This document shows positions 1-9,005 of a stretch of DNA of 64,000 nucleotides, piece after piece. The stretch covers positions 39,063,296 through 39,127,295 of the forward strand of contig NC_030386.2 of assembly GCF_001625215.2 (NCBI RefSeq). The letters run 5' to 3'. The stretch is from Daucus carota subsp. sativus. Taxonomy: Eukaryota; Streptophyta; Magnoliopsida; Apiales; Apiaceae. Numbering within the stretch: position 1 is the first letter of the stretch; each line of letters starts with the position of its first letter. The notes beneath the pieces were generated by a model. That model worked only from the letters and a program-made list of their open reading frames with translations, had not been told where the DNA came from and searched no databases. A program made the position numbers and the translations under genes.

Positions 1-1
1 C

Positions 2-1399
2 AGCGCCTCAAAGATCGACTCTATGGCTGGGCTGAGAAGCGAGGAGCTGAGGTTGGCGGTCAAGTCATTAAAACAAGATGCAGAGAAACAAGTGATAGTC
101 GATGTTAGTGAAAAAGTAACACGTCTGATAGAAGACATGACTTGTGGAATGTTGTTAGGCAAGAGCAGACACAAAAGGTTTAACTTAAGCGAGATTCTGC
201 ACCAATTGGCAGAGGTTATGGGAGCCTTCAATATTGCAGATTATGTCCCATTTTTACAAGCACTTGATCTCCAGGTAATAATAAAATTATTTTCCTAAAT
301 TTGACTTCGACGTTTATGGCCTCATCTGATGATACTTACCCCAAATCTTGTCCCAAAATTTTTCCCCAAATGACGTGGTTAACAAATTGTTGATTTTAAT
401 TGGATGATTTATGTGCATACAGAGAGTCTCATTATTATCGGTGTGAGTGGAACTAATCAAATAATGTCAACTAGAATTTGAGAACAAATTTTGGGGTACC
501 TGGAATTTTCCCTCAATATATAGGTTTTGATTATATAATGTTTATCAAAACTAATTATGATTTGTCATCAGGGACTAACTCGCCGGCTCAAAGTTACTAG
601 CAGAGCAGCAGACGAAGTCTTGGAAACTATCATTGATGATCATGAGCACGACGCATCCAATGAGGACAAAAAACTTAATAGGGATTTCATCGATGTCATT
701 CTATCTTTGAGAAATAACCCCACAAGTACTCATGAGCATTTAGCGCAGAACATAAATCGATCAAACATCAAAGCCATCCTGTTAGACATGCTTTTTGCAG
801 GTATTGACACCTCCCAAACTGCAATTGAGTGGACCTTGTCAGAACTTTTACGGCATCCAAGGGTGATGAAGCTAGTTCAACAAGAAATTAAAAAGGTCAG
901 AGCAGATTGCGAATTTGTGGAAGAGTCAGACTTGTCAGAACTTCATTACCTAGATATGGTAGTCAAGGAAAGCATGCGATTACATCCTGTGGCACCCCTA
1001 TTAGTACCTCATGAGTCGACAACAGATGCTGTGGTTGATGGATATTACATACCAAAGAAATCGCGCATTCTCATCAATACTTGGGCCATAGGCCGGGACC
1101 CTGGAATTTGGTCTGAAAACGTCGAAGAATTCCTTCCAGAGAGATTTGCAGGCACCGACATAGATCTCCGGGGAAAAAGTTTTCAACTTATACCATTTGG
1201 CTCAGGCCGGAGAGGCTGTCCAGGTATACACTTGGGCCTAATTAACATAAAATTGGTAGTAGCTCAGTTGGTACACAGCTTTGATTGGGAGCTACCTCCT
1301 GGCATACTGCCTAATGAGTTGAATATGGATGAATCTTTCGGTCTGACGGTGCCAAGAGCAGAGCATCTCCTAGCCATACCCAGTCTACGGCTACCATAA
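2..1399 (+). CDS. Cytochrome P450, CYP71 clan (CYP736A-like), 5' truncated by window edge
   Basis: Haem-thiolate monooxygenase, expected to be anchored in the ER and to use NADPH-P450 reductase; the substrate cannot be read from sequence. Exons 2-274 and 572-1399 are joined by a phase-0 intron with GT at 275 and AG at 570-571. The first visible residues (SASKIDSMAGLRSEEL) lie just after the C helix, so the N-terminal anchor and proline-rich hinge are outside the window. Exon 2 carries the I-helix oxygen-binding motif AGIDTS, the K-helix ExxR (ESMR), the PERF-type segment FLPERF and the haem loop FGSGRRGCPG with its cysteine ligand. The last 60 residues resemble CYP736A/CYP71 proteins; I am sure of the superfamily and less sure of the family. 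The frame is open throughout, so the gene looks functional. Confidence 0.93.
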
Positions 1400-1544
1400 G
1401 TTCCACTGATCATCATTACATGTTATTCTGAATGTGATCCCTGAGCACTAAAATGAACGTTGCATCTTAAAAATATAAATTATATTAACAGCTATATGAG
1501 TATTGAGTTGACGTTCTTGTTAGAGCATGTATGAACATCTCCAA

Positions 1545-1577
1545 CATATTAGCTCTATATCATATAGAGCTAATATG
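1545..1577. repeat. 33-bp near-perfect palindrome
   Basis: The segment equals its reverse complement except at the central base, with arms CATATTAGCTCTATAT. It lies about 150 bp after the P450 stop codon and could form a hairpin in the 3' transcript, or it may be a very small MITE relic, since the flank contains a TAGAGCAT motif of the kind seen at MITE ends. I see no target duplication. Confidence 0.6.
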
Positions 1578-1844
1578 ATTAGTTACCGATGTATTCTAGT
1601 AACAAATGCATGGATTATATAATTATTGGGCCCTTAAATTTTTTGATCCTGAGCGGTTGACCTGAATGCCCTCCCTCTAGGCCGGGCCGGTCTATGATGT
1701 CATAAACTATGATTTTGAAGATTATGCTACAGAAATTTCCACCACAAAGGGTAGGAGATGTAAGGATTCGAAATCACAACCTTGTCAGAGAGGAGCAAGT
1801 AGATAGTTTTTTCCATTAGCCTATTCTAAATCCTTTTATTGCAG

Positions 1845-1918
1845 GTTTTGCAGTTTTACTTGTCAAGCAAAAAATCAGTTTGTTTTTATCAATGCTGTTG
1901 TTTTGGCGACTACTCGAA
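1845..1918 (+). pseudogene. Purine permease exon-2 relic 1
   Basis: It follows an intact acceptor (TTTTATTGCAG) and translates as GFAVLLVKQKISLF, matching the start of exon 2 in the intact permease at 9006-11164 ([14 protein letters not shown]). Similarity fades after about 70 bp and no other exon is nearby, so it is a dead fragment. Confidence 0.7.
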
Positions 1919-2705
1919 GGCGTTCAACATTTCTTATTTAAAAAATTAGTACTCATTTTCAAAAAAGTACATATTTATATATATTATTTTTCAGAAATAA
2001 GTGACTTATTTACGAGAAGTAAGGAAAGTCTCACCACCGCGCCTCTAATTCACAATAGTCATCTTACTGTGATTCTTTTTCCCCTGGGATTTGTTTTCAA
2101 ACACTGTCAACAGAACAAAAAGAATGCTCCACTTAAAATAGAAGTATGATAATGGAAGTGCCACCGAATATGTCTAAATAAGTAAATATTTTCCTGCGCC
2201 ATCCTACTTTTTAGGTTAAATGATCAACTTTTGTTTATTTTTTTTTTTTTTTTCATGTGGGGTGCAGGAATTATTATAGTTTTGGATTTTTCTATTAAAT
2301 ACAGCAATGTCATTATCGACTCTTATTATTGTGAGGGAACTACAATTTCATATTATATTATTATCTATAATTAATAAAATATATAACTGAATTAGAATTT
2401 AAAAGAGAAAAGGCTTAAATAATGGATAATTTGTTCTCCAAACTCTATTGGGATTTAAGTAAATTTTCCACACCTTTTTACTTTAAAATCGAAGTGGGCT
2501 TGCCCATTTGTGTCTAGTTGGCTTGCATTTTACTTTTTTAATGACTGAATCAGTCAGCAATGGAATAGTGTCAAACATTATTTCATTAAACTAAATTAAA
2601 TTATAAAGTAGTATTTCGTTATATATATAATATGATAAAATTTGCATCCACTAATATGATAAAATAGTTCTTTCCACTAACCTGTTCTAAACCCTTTTAT
2701 TGCAG

Positions 2706-2779
2706 GCAGTTCAACTTGTCATGCAAAAACTCAGTTTGTTTTAGATCAATGCTGTTGTTTTGCTGACTATTGGAAGGGG
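2706..2779 (+). pseudogene. Purine permease exon-2 relic 2
   Basis: Second copy of the exon-2 start, preceded by the same acceptor context. It is more decayed than relic 1: the first bases read GCAGTTCAACTTGTCATGC and the frame is not kept. It sits at the matching place in the second unit of the 863-bp duplication. Confidence 0.6.
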
Positions 2780-3881
2780 AATATACAAAAATCAGTAGTT
2801 ATTGTTATTGAAGCCATGTATATACAGTTAAGTGATTTAAAGAAGTGGATCAAAGTGAGAAGTAAATTAAAATTTATTATATATTATAAAATTTTATAAT
2901 TTAAAATTTAACTAACTCAGATACTTTTCTCCAATATACTTATTTTATACATTATATATCAAGTGATCACATCGCTATTCTCACTTTTCTTATTTTTTCA
3001 TCATTATTATATTTATTTTTTTAACCTTTGCGCCAAACTCAAATATAAACATTTGGGAGTATATATTTTCTTGTGCCCTCCTACTTTTTAGGTCAAATGA
3101 TAATTTTTTGTTTAGTGGACAAACCTAAATGATAGATATATTCACAGATATGAATACTGTGTAAGATGCAGGAAGATATGCATATCCCTATATCAGGGTA
3201 AAAACAAGTGGGGTGCAGAATTATAGTTTTGGATTTCTTTTTAATGAAATGCAACAATGTTTCACATGTCACTATCAACTCGTATTATTATGGAATGATC
3301 ATCTCTTATTATCATCTGCATTGAGTGAACTAGAATTTCAAGAGAGAAAAGGCTTAAATTAATAATAAATATTTTATTCTCCGAACTCAGTCGTGACTTT
3401 AATTAAATTTTCTGCACTTTCTCACTTTAAAATCAAGGTTCGGGGAAACATTAACTGATTTTCGAAGTTCAGCTAAATTGTAGTTTGAACTACTCATTTC
3501 TAATTCGGAAAATGATTTTTTTATTTTTATTTTTTGTCATAAGACTTTCACGTCACTAAATTGTACCGAAATACAATATCGAAAGGATCGGATCAGAGAG
3601 TTTCTTTCATACATGAAAAACTTTTACAATTCGGAAATGATTAATGATATAATAATCATACACTTCACTTATAGCATGCTTTCACACACCCCATAACAAT
3701 AATATACTACCCTCTCCTAGCTCAAACTATAGAAATCAAGAAATTGTGAAATCACAGTGGATATGGAAGATGGAACTAATGGATCATCTCATAATGAACA
3801 AACAGTGGTAAGCCACTCTATGAAAAAACTCCTCCTTGTAATAAACTGCATAGTCCTCTCCATAGGAAGCTGTGGTGGTCC

Positions 3882-4067
3882 CAGGGGCGGATCTAGTAAG
3901 AGGCACGGGGGGACACGTGCCCCCCCTAAAATTTTTTTTTACATTTTTTCACCATGCTAAATTTTACAAAATTACAGAAGTGCCCCCCCTAAATTTAAAA
4001 ATATATAGGTGCTTTCCGAAAATTTGCTTGGTGCCCCCCCTACATTCCGTCTCTAGATCCGCCCCTG
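3882..4067. mobile_element. hAT-type MITE inserted in PUP pseudogene A exon 1
   Basis: 186 bp bounded by a perfect 15-bp terminal inverted repeat CAGGGGCGGATCTAG. The interior has runs of C (TGCCCCCCCTA) and no coding capacity. The flanks show 8-bp near-copies of target sequence, GGTGGTCC at 3874-3881 and CGTGGTCC at 4071-4078, separated from the right end by three extra bases. The CAGGGGCGGA end is typical of plant hAT elements. Confidence 0.85.
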
Positions 4068-4418
4068 GACCGTGGTCCACTTATCCATCGCCTCTACTTC
4101 ATCTATGGTGGCAAAAGAATCTGGTTATCAGCTTAGCTCTTAACTTCAGCCTGGCCATTACTCCTCATAGTTCTCATTTTCACCTTTTACCACCGCCGCG
4201 CTGACTCCAGCGCCAAGCTCTTCAGCCTTAAGCCACGCGTGATCCTCGCCTCGTCTGTCCTTGGTGTTTTCTCCGGTCTTGATGGCTACCTCTTCACATA
4301 TGGCGTAGCAAAACTGCCTGTGTCAACATCATCACTATAATTAGCTTCATCACAGCTTGTGTTCACTGCAGGTTTTTCCTTGAATTTTTCGATGCCCTGT
4401 ATATTTTCTAAAACGTTA

Positions 4419-4518
4419 CTCCCTCCATCTCAAAATATCAGTCTTGCTTGATAAAAAAAAAATATCTCATATTTTATTATTTTAATATTGACTAACAAGA
4501 CTAATATTTTGAGATGGA
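4419..4518. mobile_element. Stowaway-type MITE, right end truncated
   Basis: Begins CTCCCTCCATCTCAAAATAT after a TA at 4417-4418 and ends with the inverse, ATATTTTGAGATGGA, but lacks the last GGGAG-TA. It lies in intron 1 of PUP pseudogene A, directly before the exon-2 acceptor, and may have displaced the original one. Confidence 0.7.
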
Positions 4519-4921
4519 TCGTTTGTGGCAGTTTTTGCATATTTTCTTGTGAAGCAGAAATTCAGTTCGTTTTCGGTGAATGCTGTTTTTCTGCTGGCTC
4601 TGGGAGCTGGAGTACTAGCTCTAAATACCAGCACCGACAGACCAGAAGGAGAGTCGCAAAGGGATTATGTCAGAGGGTTCATCGTGGCAGTTGGAGGAAC
4701 AGCCTCGTATGGACTTATACTGCCACTGACCGAGCTGATGTATCAGAAGGCGAATCAGGTTGTTAATTATCAGTTAGTCATGGAGATCCAAATGGTTATG
4801 TGCTTGTTTGCCACTATTTTCTGCACAAGGGGGATGTTCATTAACAATGACTTCGAGGTATGCATTCTATGCTTGTTCAAACATTATCTACTCGTTAGAG
4901 CATCTCCCAGAGACTCGTAAT

Positions 4922-5277
4922 TGTTAGAATATGATCCTGGTAAGCCCTCCTCCTAACACCTTGAGGTTTTAGGAGAATTGGTCCCTTAACATGGTATCAG
5001 AGCCTAGGCTCGCGGGATACTCGAGTTCGACTTTTGTGACCCCCAATATTCTCATAATTTATTAAGGGCACGTAGGCAAGTTTATGCCCAAAGATGGGCG
5101 CCCGTGATCCATTCTCGACCCATAATGGGCTTTCACTAAGTTTATGCCCAAAGATGGGCGCCCGTGATCCATTCTCGACCCATAAATGGGCTTTCGAGTG
5201 AGGGGGAATGTTAGAATATGATCCTGGTAAACCCTCCTCTAACACCTTGAGGTTTTAGGAGAATTGGTCACTTAACA
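4922..5277 (+). mobile_element. TRIM retrotransposon (terminal-repeat retrotransposon in miniature), complete
   Basis: Two near-identical LTRs, 4922-4991 (70 bp) and 5209-5277 (69 bp), start TGTTAGAATATGATCCTGG and end CTTAACA. Immediately inside the left LTR is TGGTATCAGAGC (4992-5003), the primer-binding site complementary to initiator Met-tRNA. Just before the right LTR is a purine tract GAGTGAGGGGGAA. The element is flanked by a perfect 5-bp target duplication GTAAT (4917-4921 and 5278-5282). The interior holds two copies of a 60-bp repeat (5078 and 5138) containing AAGATGGGCGCCCGTGATCC. There is no gag or pol, so it depends on enzymes from elsewhere. It sits in intron 2 of PUP pseudogene A. 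Confidence 0.95.
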
Positions 5278-6082
5278 GTAATTTCCTCTTTAGATATAAT
5301 ATAAAACAGGTTTTAAAAAATAAAATTCAATGCACTAACTTCTTTACAAACTAGTTCAGCTGGAAAATGAATTCACCACTGAATATGGATATCTGCAGGC
5401 AATATCAAGAGAAGCACGAAGCTTCGAGTTGGGAGAAACAAAGTACTACGTAATACTGGTTTGTACTGCAATGATGTGGCAGCTTTTCTTCCTGGGAGTT
5501 AATGGAGTCATATTTTGTGGATCATCTTTGTTATCTAGCATCATCATAACCCTCTCACTTCCGGTCGTAGAAATTTTAGCGGTTATTTTTTATGACGAAA
5601 AGTTTCAACCTGAGAAGGGAGTTGCTCTTGTTCTTTCGTTGTGGGTTTTTTTTTCTTATTTTTATGGCGAATTTAAACAGAGCAAAGAAACGAAAAAGAA
5701 CTGCACAGCTGAAATTGAACCATCAACGGATCAGATTGTGGTTCCATAAATGTCATGTACTCCCTCCATCCCAATTTAGATGAGCTCTTTGCTCATGTCA
5801 CACATATTAAGAGGTAACATTTAGCATAATTGTCTGATCTGATGTTTTATGCTTTTGTGCTCTATATTGTAAAATGAAAGGTGTTGGTACTTCTTATCTT
5901 ACTCTGGAGTCTAGTCCTGTTGTTATTGGATTAATGGATTGTGACAATATCCACCTCAACTCTAGATGTTATGGACACTTACATAGAGATGCAAATCTCG
6001 AAAAAATTGAAATATATTGAAATATTGGGAAATCATGGACGTTTTTCTATGAAGGAAACTCTGCGGTGAGGTGGAGTGATCG

Positions 6083-6168
6083 GTGATGCGCCTCTACTCA
6101 ACACAAGCAAAAAGTCAGTCTAAAAGTGATGCGCCTCTACTTAACGGAAGCAAAAAGTCAGTCTAAAA
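6083..6168 (+). repeat. Tandem 43-bp repeat, two copies
   Basis: GTGATGCGCCTCTACT... occurs at 6083 and again at 6126, each copy ending AAAAAGTCAGTCTAAAA. No function is apparent. Confidence 0.8.
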
Positions 6169-6269
6169 GTACTAACAAAATGATATATATCAGTTATTTG
6201 TTTGTGTTTATAAGAAACCCAAATATTTTTTATAAAATCAATGTGGGATGTTAGAAAATTCAAACATAA

Positions 6270-6343
6270 CAAAATAGAAAAAAATTACACAGCTCAAATG
6301 AAAATTTCACTAAATCAGATTGTGATCCCGCAAATCATTTAGA
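6270..6343 (+). pseudogene. Purine permease exon-3 3'-end relic
   Basis: The stretch containing TTACACAGCTCAAATGAAAA and CAGATTGTGATCCC resembles the last coding bases of PUP pseudogene A (TGCACAGCTGAAATTGAA ... CAGATTGTGGTTCC). It is a short decayed duplicate. The remaining 5750-6850 sequence shows no gene. Confidence 0.55.
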
Positions 6344-6854
6344 TGGACTTTTACCAATGGGCGGAACTAGGAAGGGCGTTACCCGGAACCGGAGGAAGCT
6401 AGAAAAATTAATGTATTTTGTTCTATTTACTCATATATATACTTGGTCCCTTAAATTTTGTAAAAAAAAATAATTTTAATTCCCCGCTAACCAAGAGTAG
6501 TCGATGGAGGTGTTAGAAAAAGAAAAGTTTAAAACATATTTTTAACACGTTTTTGATAACTTCTTTAATATGAGTACTTAAACTTTCATGTTTGGATTAA
6601 GACATTTTTTTAGTGTAATTCATAAATAAATTGGGTTGAAAATACTTATTTAATGTGGGTTGTGTAGTTACTAGAATATAAAAACTTGTATACCACATAA
6701 ATTTGATAATGGGAGGTTGGTGAGTTTATATTACCTCACATTCAAGGATAGCGCACAACTACCAAGGGTGCATGTGTTAGTCGCGCTCACCCACACGTCT
6801 GTGTAAGAGATATATACAAAACCCTACCTGTGCAATTTTATTTTTTTTATGGAT

Positions 6855-6990
6855 TTTTTTTTGACAATGCAAGCTTATATGCCTCACAAATTAGTATCTG
6901 TTCTAATAAATCTCGGGGTGAGCCAGAGTCGAACCCGGGTGTCCCGGGACAACAGAGGATAAACCCACCATTAGGCTATCCAATCGTCTA
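6855..6990 (-). mobile_element. tRNA-derived SINE
   Basis: Read on the minus strand it has an A-box-like TAGCCTAATGG, then GTGGGTTTATCCTCTG, then the B box GGTTCGACTCT, and a tail ending GCATTGTCAAAAAAAA. Related copies occur in both arms of the foldback element just downstream, which supports a repeat family rather than a tRNA gene. I could not fix its ends by target duplications. Confidence 0.65.
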
Positions 6991-7403
6991 ACATATGATA
7001 AAAAAAACAAAGTAATTATATAGATATAATTGTTATGGGCTTGAAATTGGGGTCCTCAGGATTTTGAGGCCTGTAGGGCTTTTTGCCCATGCCGATCATC
7101 GGCCCTGCCTCTATCTTCCTCTCTCAAGCTCTCTCTCCTTCAGCTCTCATATACACACTGCTGTTCTCCGGGGACTGAGGTACGATAGTTGAGTTTTGCC
7201 GTGACTGTGAGCGGATTACTCTGTACTTATTTTATCCTGTGAGCGATATTGCGACAACCCGTCATGTAGTGGGACAATTATCACTTCAATCTAGTTTTCA
7301 TCAAAGGGTTAGGTGACTCAGCTGTTTAGTATTCTTATTCGAGCGACGGTATAAGGTGCGCTTTTATTTTTATTTCAGTCATTACAATATATGATTATTT
7401 TAT

Positions 7404-8525
7404 GAGCTTACTGCACTTTGCAACCCTCTATTTTGCTCGAAAAACACTTTGGTACATAGACTTCTAAACGTGTCAGTTCGCCCTCCAAACTTCTAATCCG
7501 TTAGCAGTTTGCCCCATTCCGTTAAATTTTCCGTTAACTTTGATGTTAAAAATAGTTTACAGCAGTTTGCACCCCTAACTTTATATTTCGTTTTAGTTTG
7601 CATCCTTGAAACACTTTTTCATTAAAATCAATCATATTTCGTTAAAAACAGAATCAAGTATATTTTAATTTAATAGTTTGTATCTATAAAAAGAATTTTT
7701 ATAATACAATAATATCAAAAAAATAATATGCTTAAGTTTGCTAATTAACTAATTGAATAACTGAGCAAAATATTTGAAGCAAAAAATCGTCACTAAAAGT
7801 ACGAAATAAAGACTAAACTTTATTTTATTATATTATTTGACAATGCAGACTAAAATTTATCTGTTCTAATACTTTTCGGATGAGCCAGAGTCGAACCTGG
7901 GGTCTTCCGGGACAACAGAGGATAAACCCACCACTTGAGTCACTAAAAAGACGATTTGAGAAAATGTACACGAGACTACAATTAGATAACTCAAGTGGTG
8001 GGTTTATCCTCTGATGTCCCGGGAGACCCCAGGTTCGACTCTGGCTCATCCGAAAAGTATTAGAACAGATAAATTTTAGTCTGCATTGTCAAATAATATA
8101 ATAAAATAAAGTTTAGTCTTTATTTCGTACTTTTAGTGACGATTTTTTGCTTCAAATATTTTGCTCAGTTATTCAATTAGTTAATTAGCAAACTTAAGCA
8201 TATTATTTTTTTGATATTATTGTATTATAAAAATTCTTTTTATAGATACAAACTATTAAATTAAAATATACTTGATTCTGTTTTTAACGAAATATGATTG
8301 ATTTTAATGAAAAAGTGTTTCAAGGATGCAAACTAAAACGAAATATAAAGTTAGGGGTGCAAACTGCTGTAAACTATTTTTAACATCAAAGTTAACGGAA
8401 AATTTAACGGAATGAGGCAAACTGCTAACGGATTAGAAGTTTGGAGGGCGAACTGACACGTTTAGAAGTCTATGTACCAAAGTGTTTTTCGAGCAAAGTA
8501 GAGGGTTGCAAAGTGCAGTAAGCTC
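7404..8525. mobile_element. Foldback element, Mutator-like (537-bp inverted arms)
   Basis: The left arm (7404-7940) and right arm (7989-8525) are both 537 bp and nearly perfect inverted copies, separated by a 48-bp loop. The outer ends read GAGCTTACTGCAC and GTGCAGTAAGCTC. Both flanks carry a perfect 9-bp direct repeat TTATTTTAT (7395-7403 and 8526-8534), the duplication length expected of Mutator-type transposition. It has no transposase and so must be non-autonomous. The few mismatches between arms (for example CTCTATTTT against CTCTACTTT) point to a young element or ongoing gene conversion. Its transcript would fold into a very long hairpin. Confidence 0.9.
7838..8095. mobile_element. SINE copy embedded in both arms of the foldback element
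   Basis: The inner part of each arm holds the same SINE as at 6855-6990: GTGGTGGGTTTATCCTCTG, a B box GGTTCGACTCTGG and the tail TGCATTGTCAAATAA. It reads on the minus strand in the left arm (7838-7940) and on the plus strand in the right arm (7989-8095). The arms therefore took up a SINE before or while the palindrome formed. Confidence 0.7.
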
Positions 8526-8948
8526 TTATTTTATATATGGCCTTTGTGTTTGATATATTGATTTGGTTTCGTAGGCATGTTCTTATTTATATAATATAAC
8601 TATGTTAGATGGCAGATTAATTTTTTGAATTTCGGGAGTCAATTATGTCCCTTCTGATTGTAACTAAAATTTGCTAGCCTTCCAGAATCGAAAACAGGAT
8701 GTTTCCGGGGAAGATAAACGTCAGCTATATACACACGTTCCCCTGTTTTGCTCTGTCTGTGGCTCCAAGCTTAGCTAGGCAGAGACTTTGCGAAAATTAG
8801 AATTTGGCAGTGGCCTAAATACAGTTTTTCTATCACAAAGACCCGAATATAGGTACAGTTACACCACATATCTTACTTTGGACGAGTCTGAGTGAATTTT
8901 CTTTGGCTTTATTATCTTGTATGACTGTCCGGGTGTTATATCAACACA

Positions 8949-8960
8949 CTATAAAAATAT
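8949..8960 (+). promoter_or_regulatory. Candidate TATA box of the intact purine permease
   Basis: CTATAAAAATAT lies about 46-57 bp before the chosen ATG at 9006, giving a short leader. It is the only good TATA in the upstream 150 bp. Confidence 0.55.
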
Positions 8961-9005
8961 CCCACACTCGCAGACATATAGTGCTCAAAATTGTCTCGAA
9001 AAATC

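Larger units (their letters stand above)
1813..3440 (+). repeat. Diverged tandem segmental duplication carrying PUP exon fragments
   Basis: A unit starting near 1813 is repeated from about 2676, offset about 863 bp. Shared landmarks in the same order are a polypyrimidine/acceptor segment ending TTTTATTGCAG, a PUP exon-2 relic, the phrase CCTACTTTTTAGGT, a GTGGGGTGCAG segment, and a stretch ending near 2510 and 3435 that contains GAGAAAAGGCTTAAAT. The copies differ by many substitutions and indels, so the duplication is old. Apart from the relics I see no coding content from 1400 to 3762. Confidence 0.7.
3763..5749 (+). pseudogene. Purine permease (PUP) pseudogene A, broken by transposons and stop codons
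   Basis: Three-exon copy of the intact permease further downstream. Exon 1 starts at ATG 3763 (MEDGTNGSSHNEQ) and reads LLLVINCIVLSIGSCGGP before a hAT-type MITE interrupts it at 3882. After the MITE it resumes with PLIHRLYFIYGGKRIW, then meets an in-frame TAG (WLSA*) where the intact gene reads SSCLLT, and a TAA just before the ASSQLVFTA end of the exon. Exon 2 (about 4529-4857) is open, from AVFAYFLVKQKF to NNDFE, and has a normal GT donor. Exon 3 is 5399-5749, open, ending DQIVVP. Intron 1 holds a Stowaway fragment and intron 2 a TRIM element. Exon 3 alone could still be transcribed, but no full permease can be made. Confidence 0.9.

Noticed and set aside
5757..5785. Stowaway end CTCCCTCCATCCCAA after PUP pseudogene A
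   Set aside because: A lone end with no inverted partner within 600 bp, so not called an element.
6900..6960. tRNA gene suggested by GGTTCGACTCTGG
   Set aside because: Only the promoter boxes resemble a tRNA; there is no cloverleaf, and the segment continues into a SINE-like tail with related copies nearby.
8991..9005. Earlier start of the permease at TTG 8991
   Set aside because: TTG is an unlikely plant start codon; the in-frame ATG at 9006 is well placed behind the TATA box.
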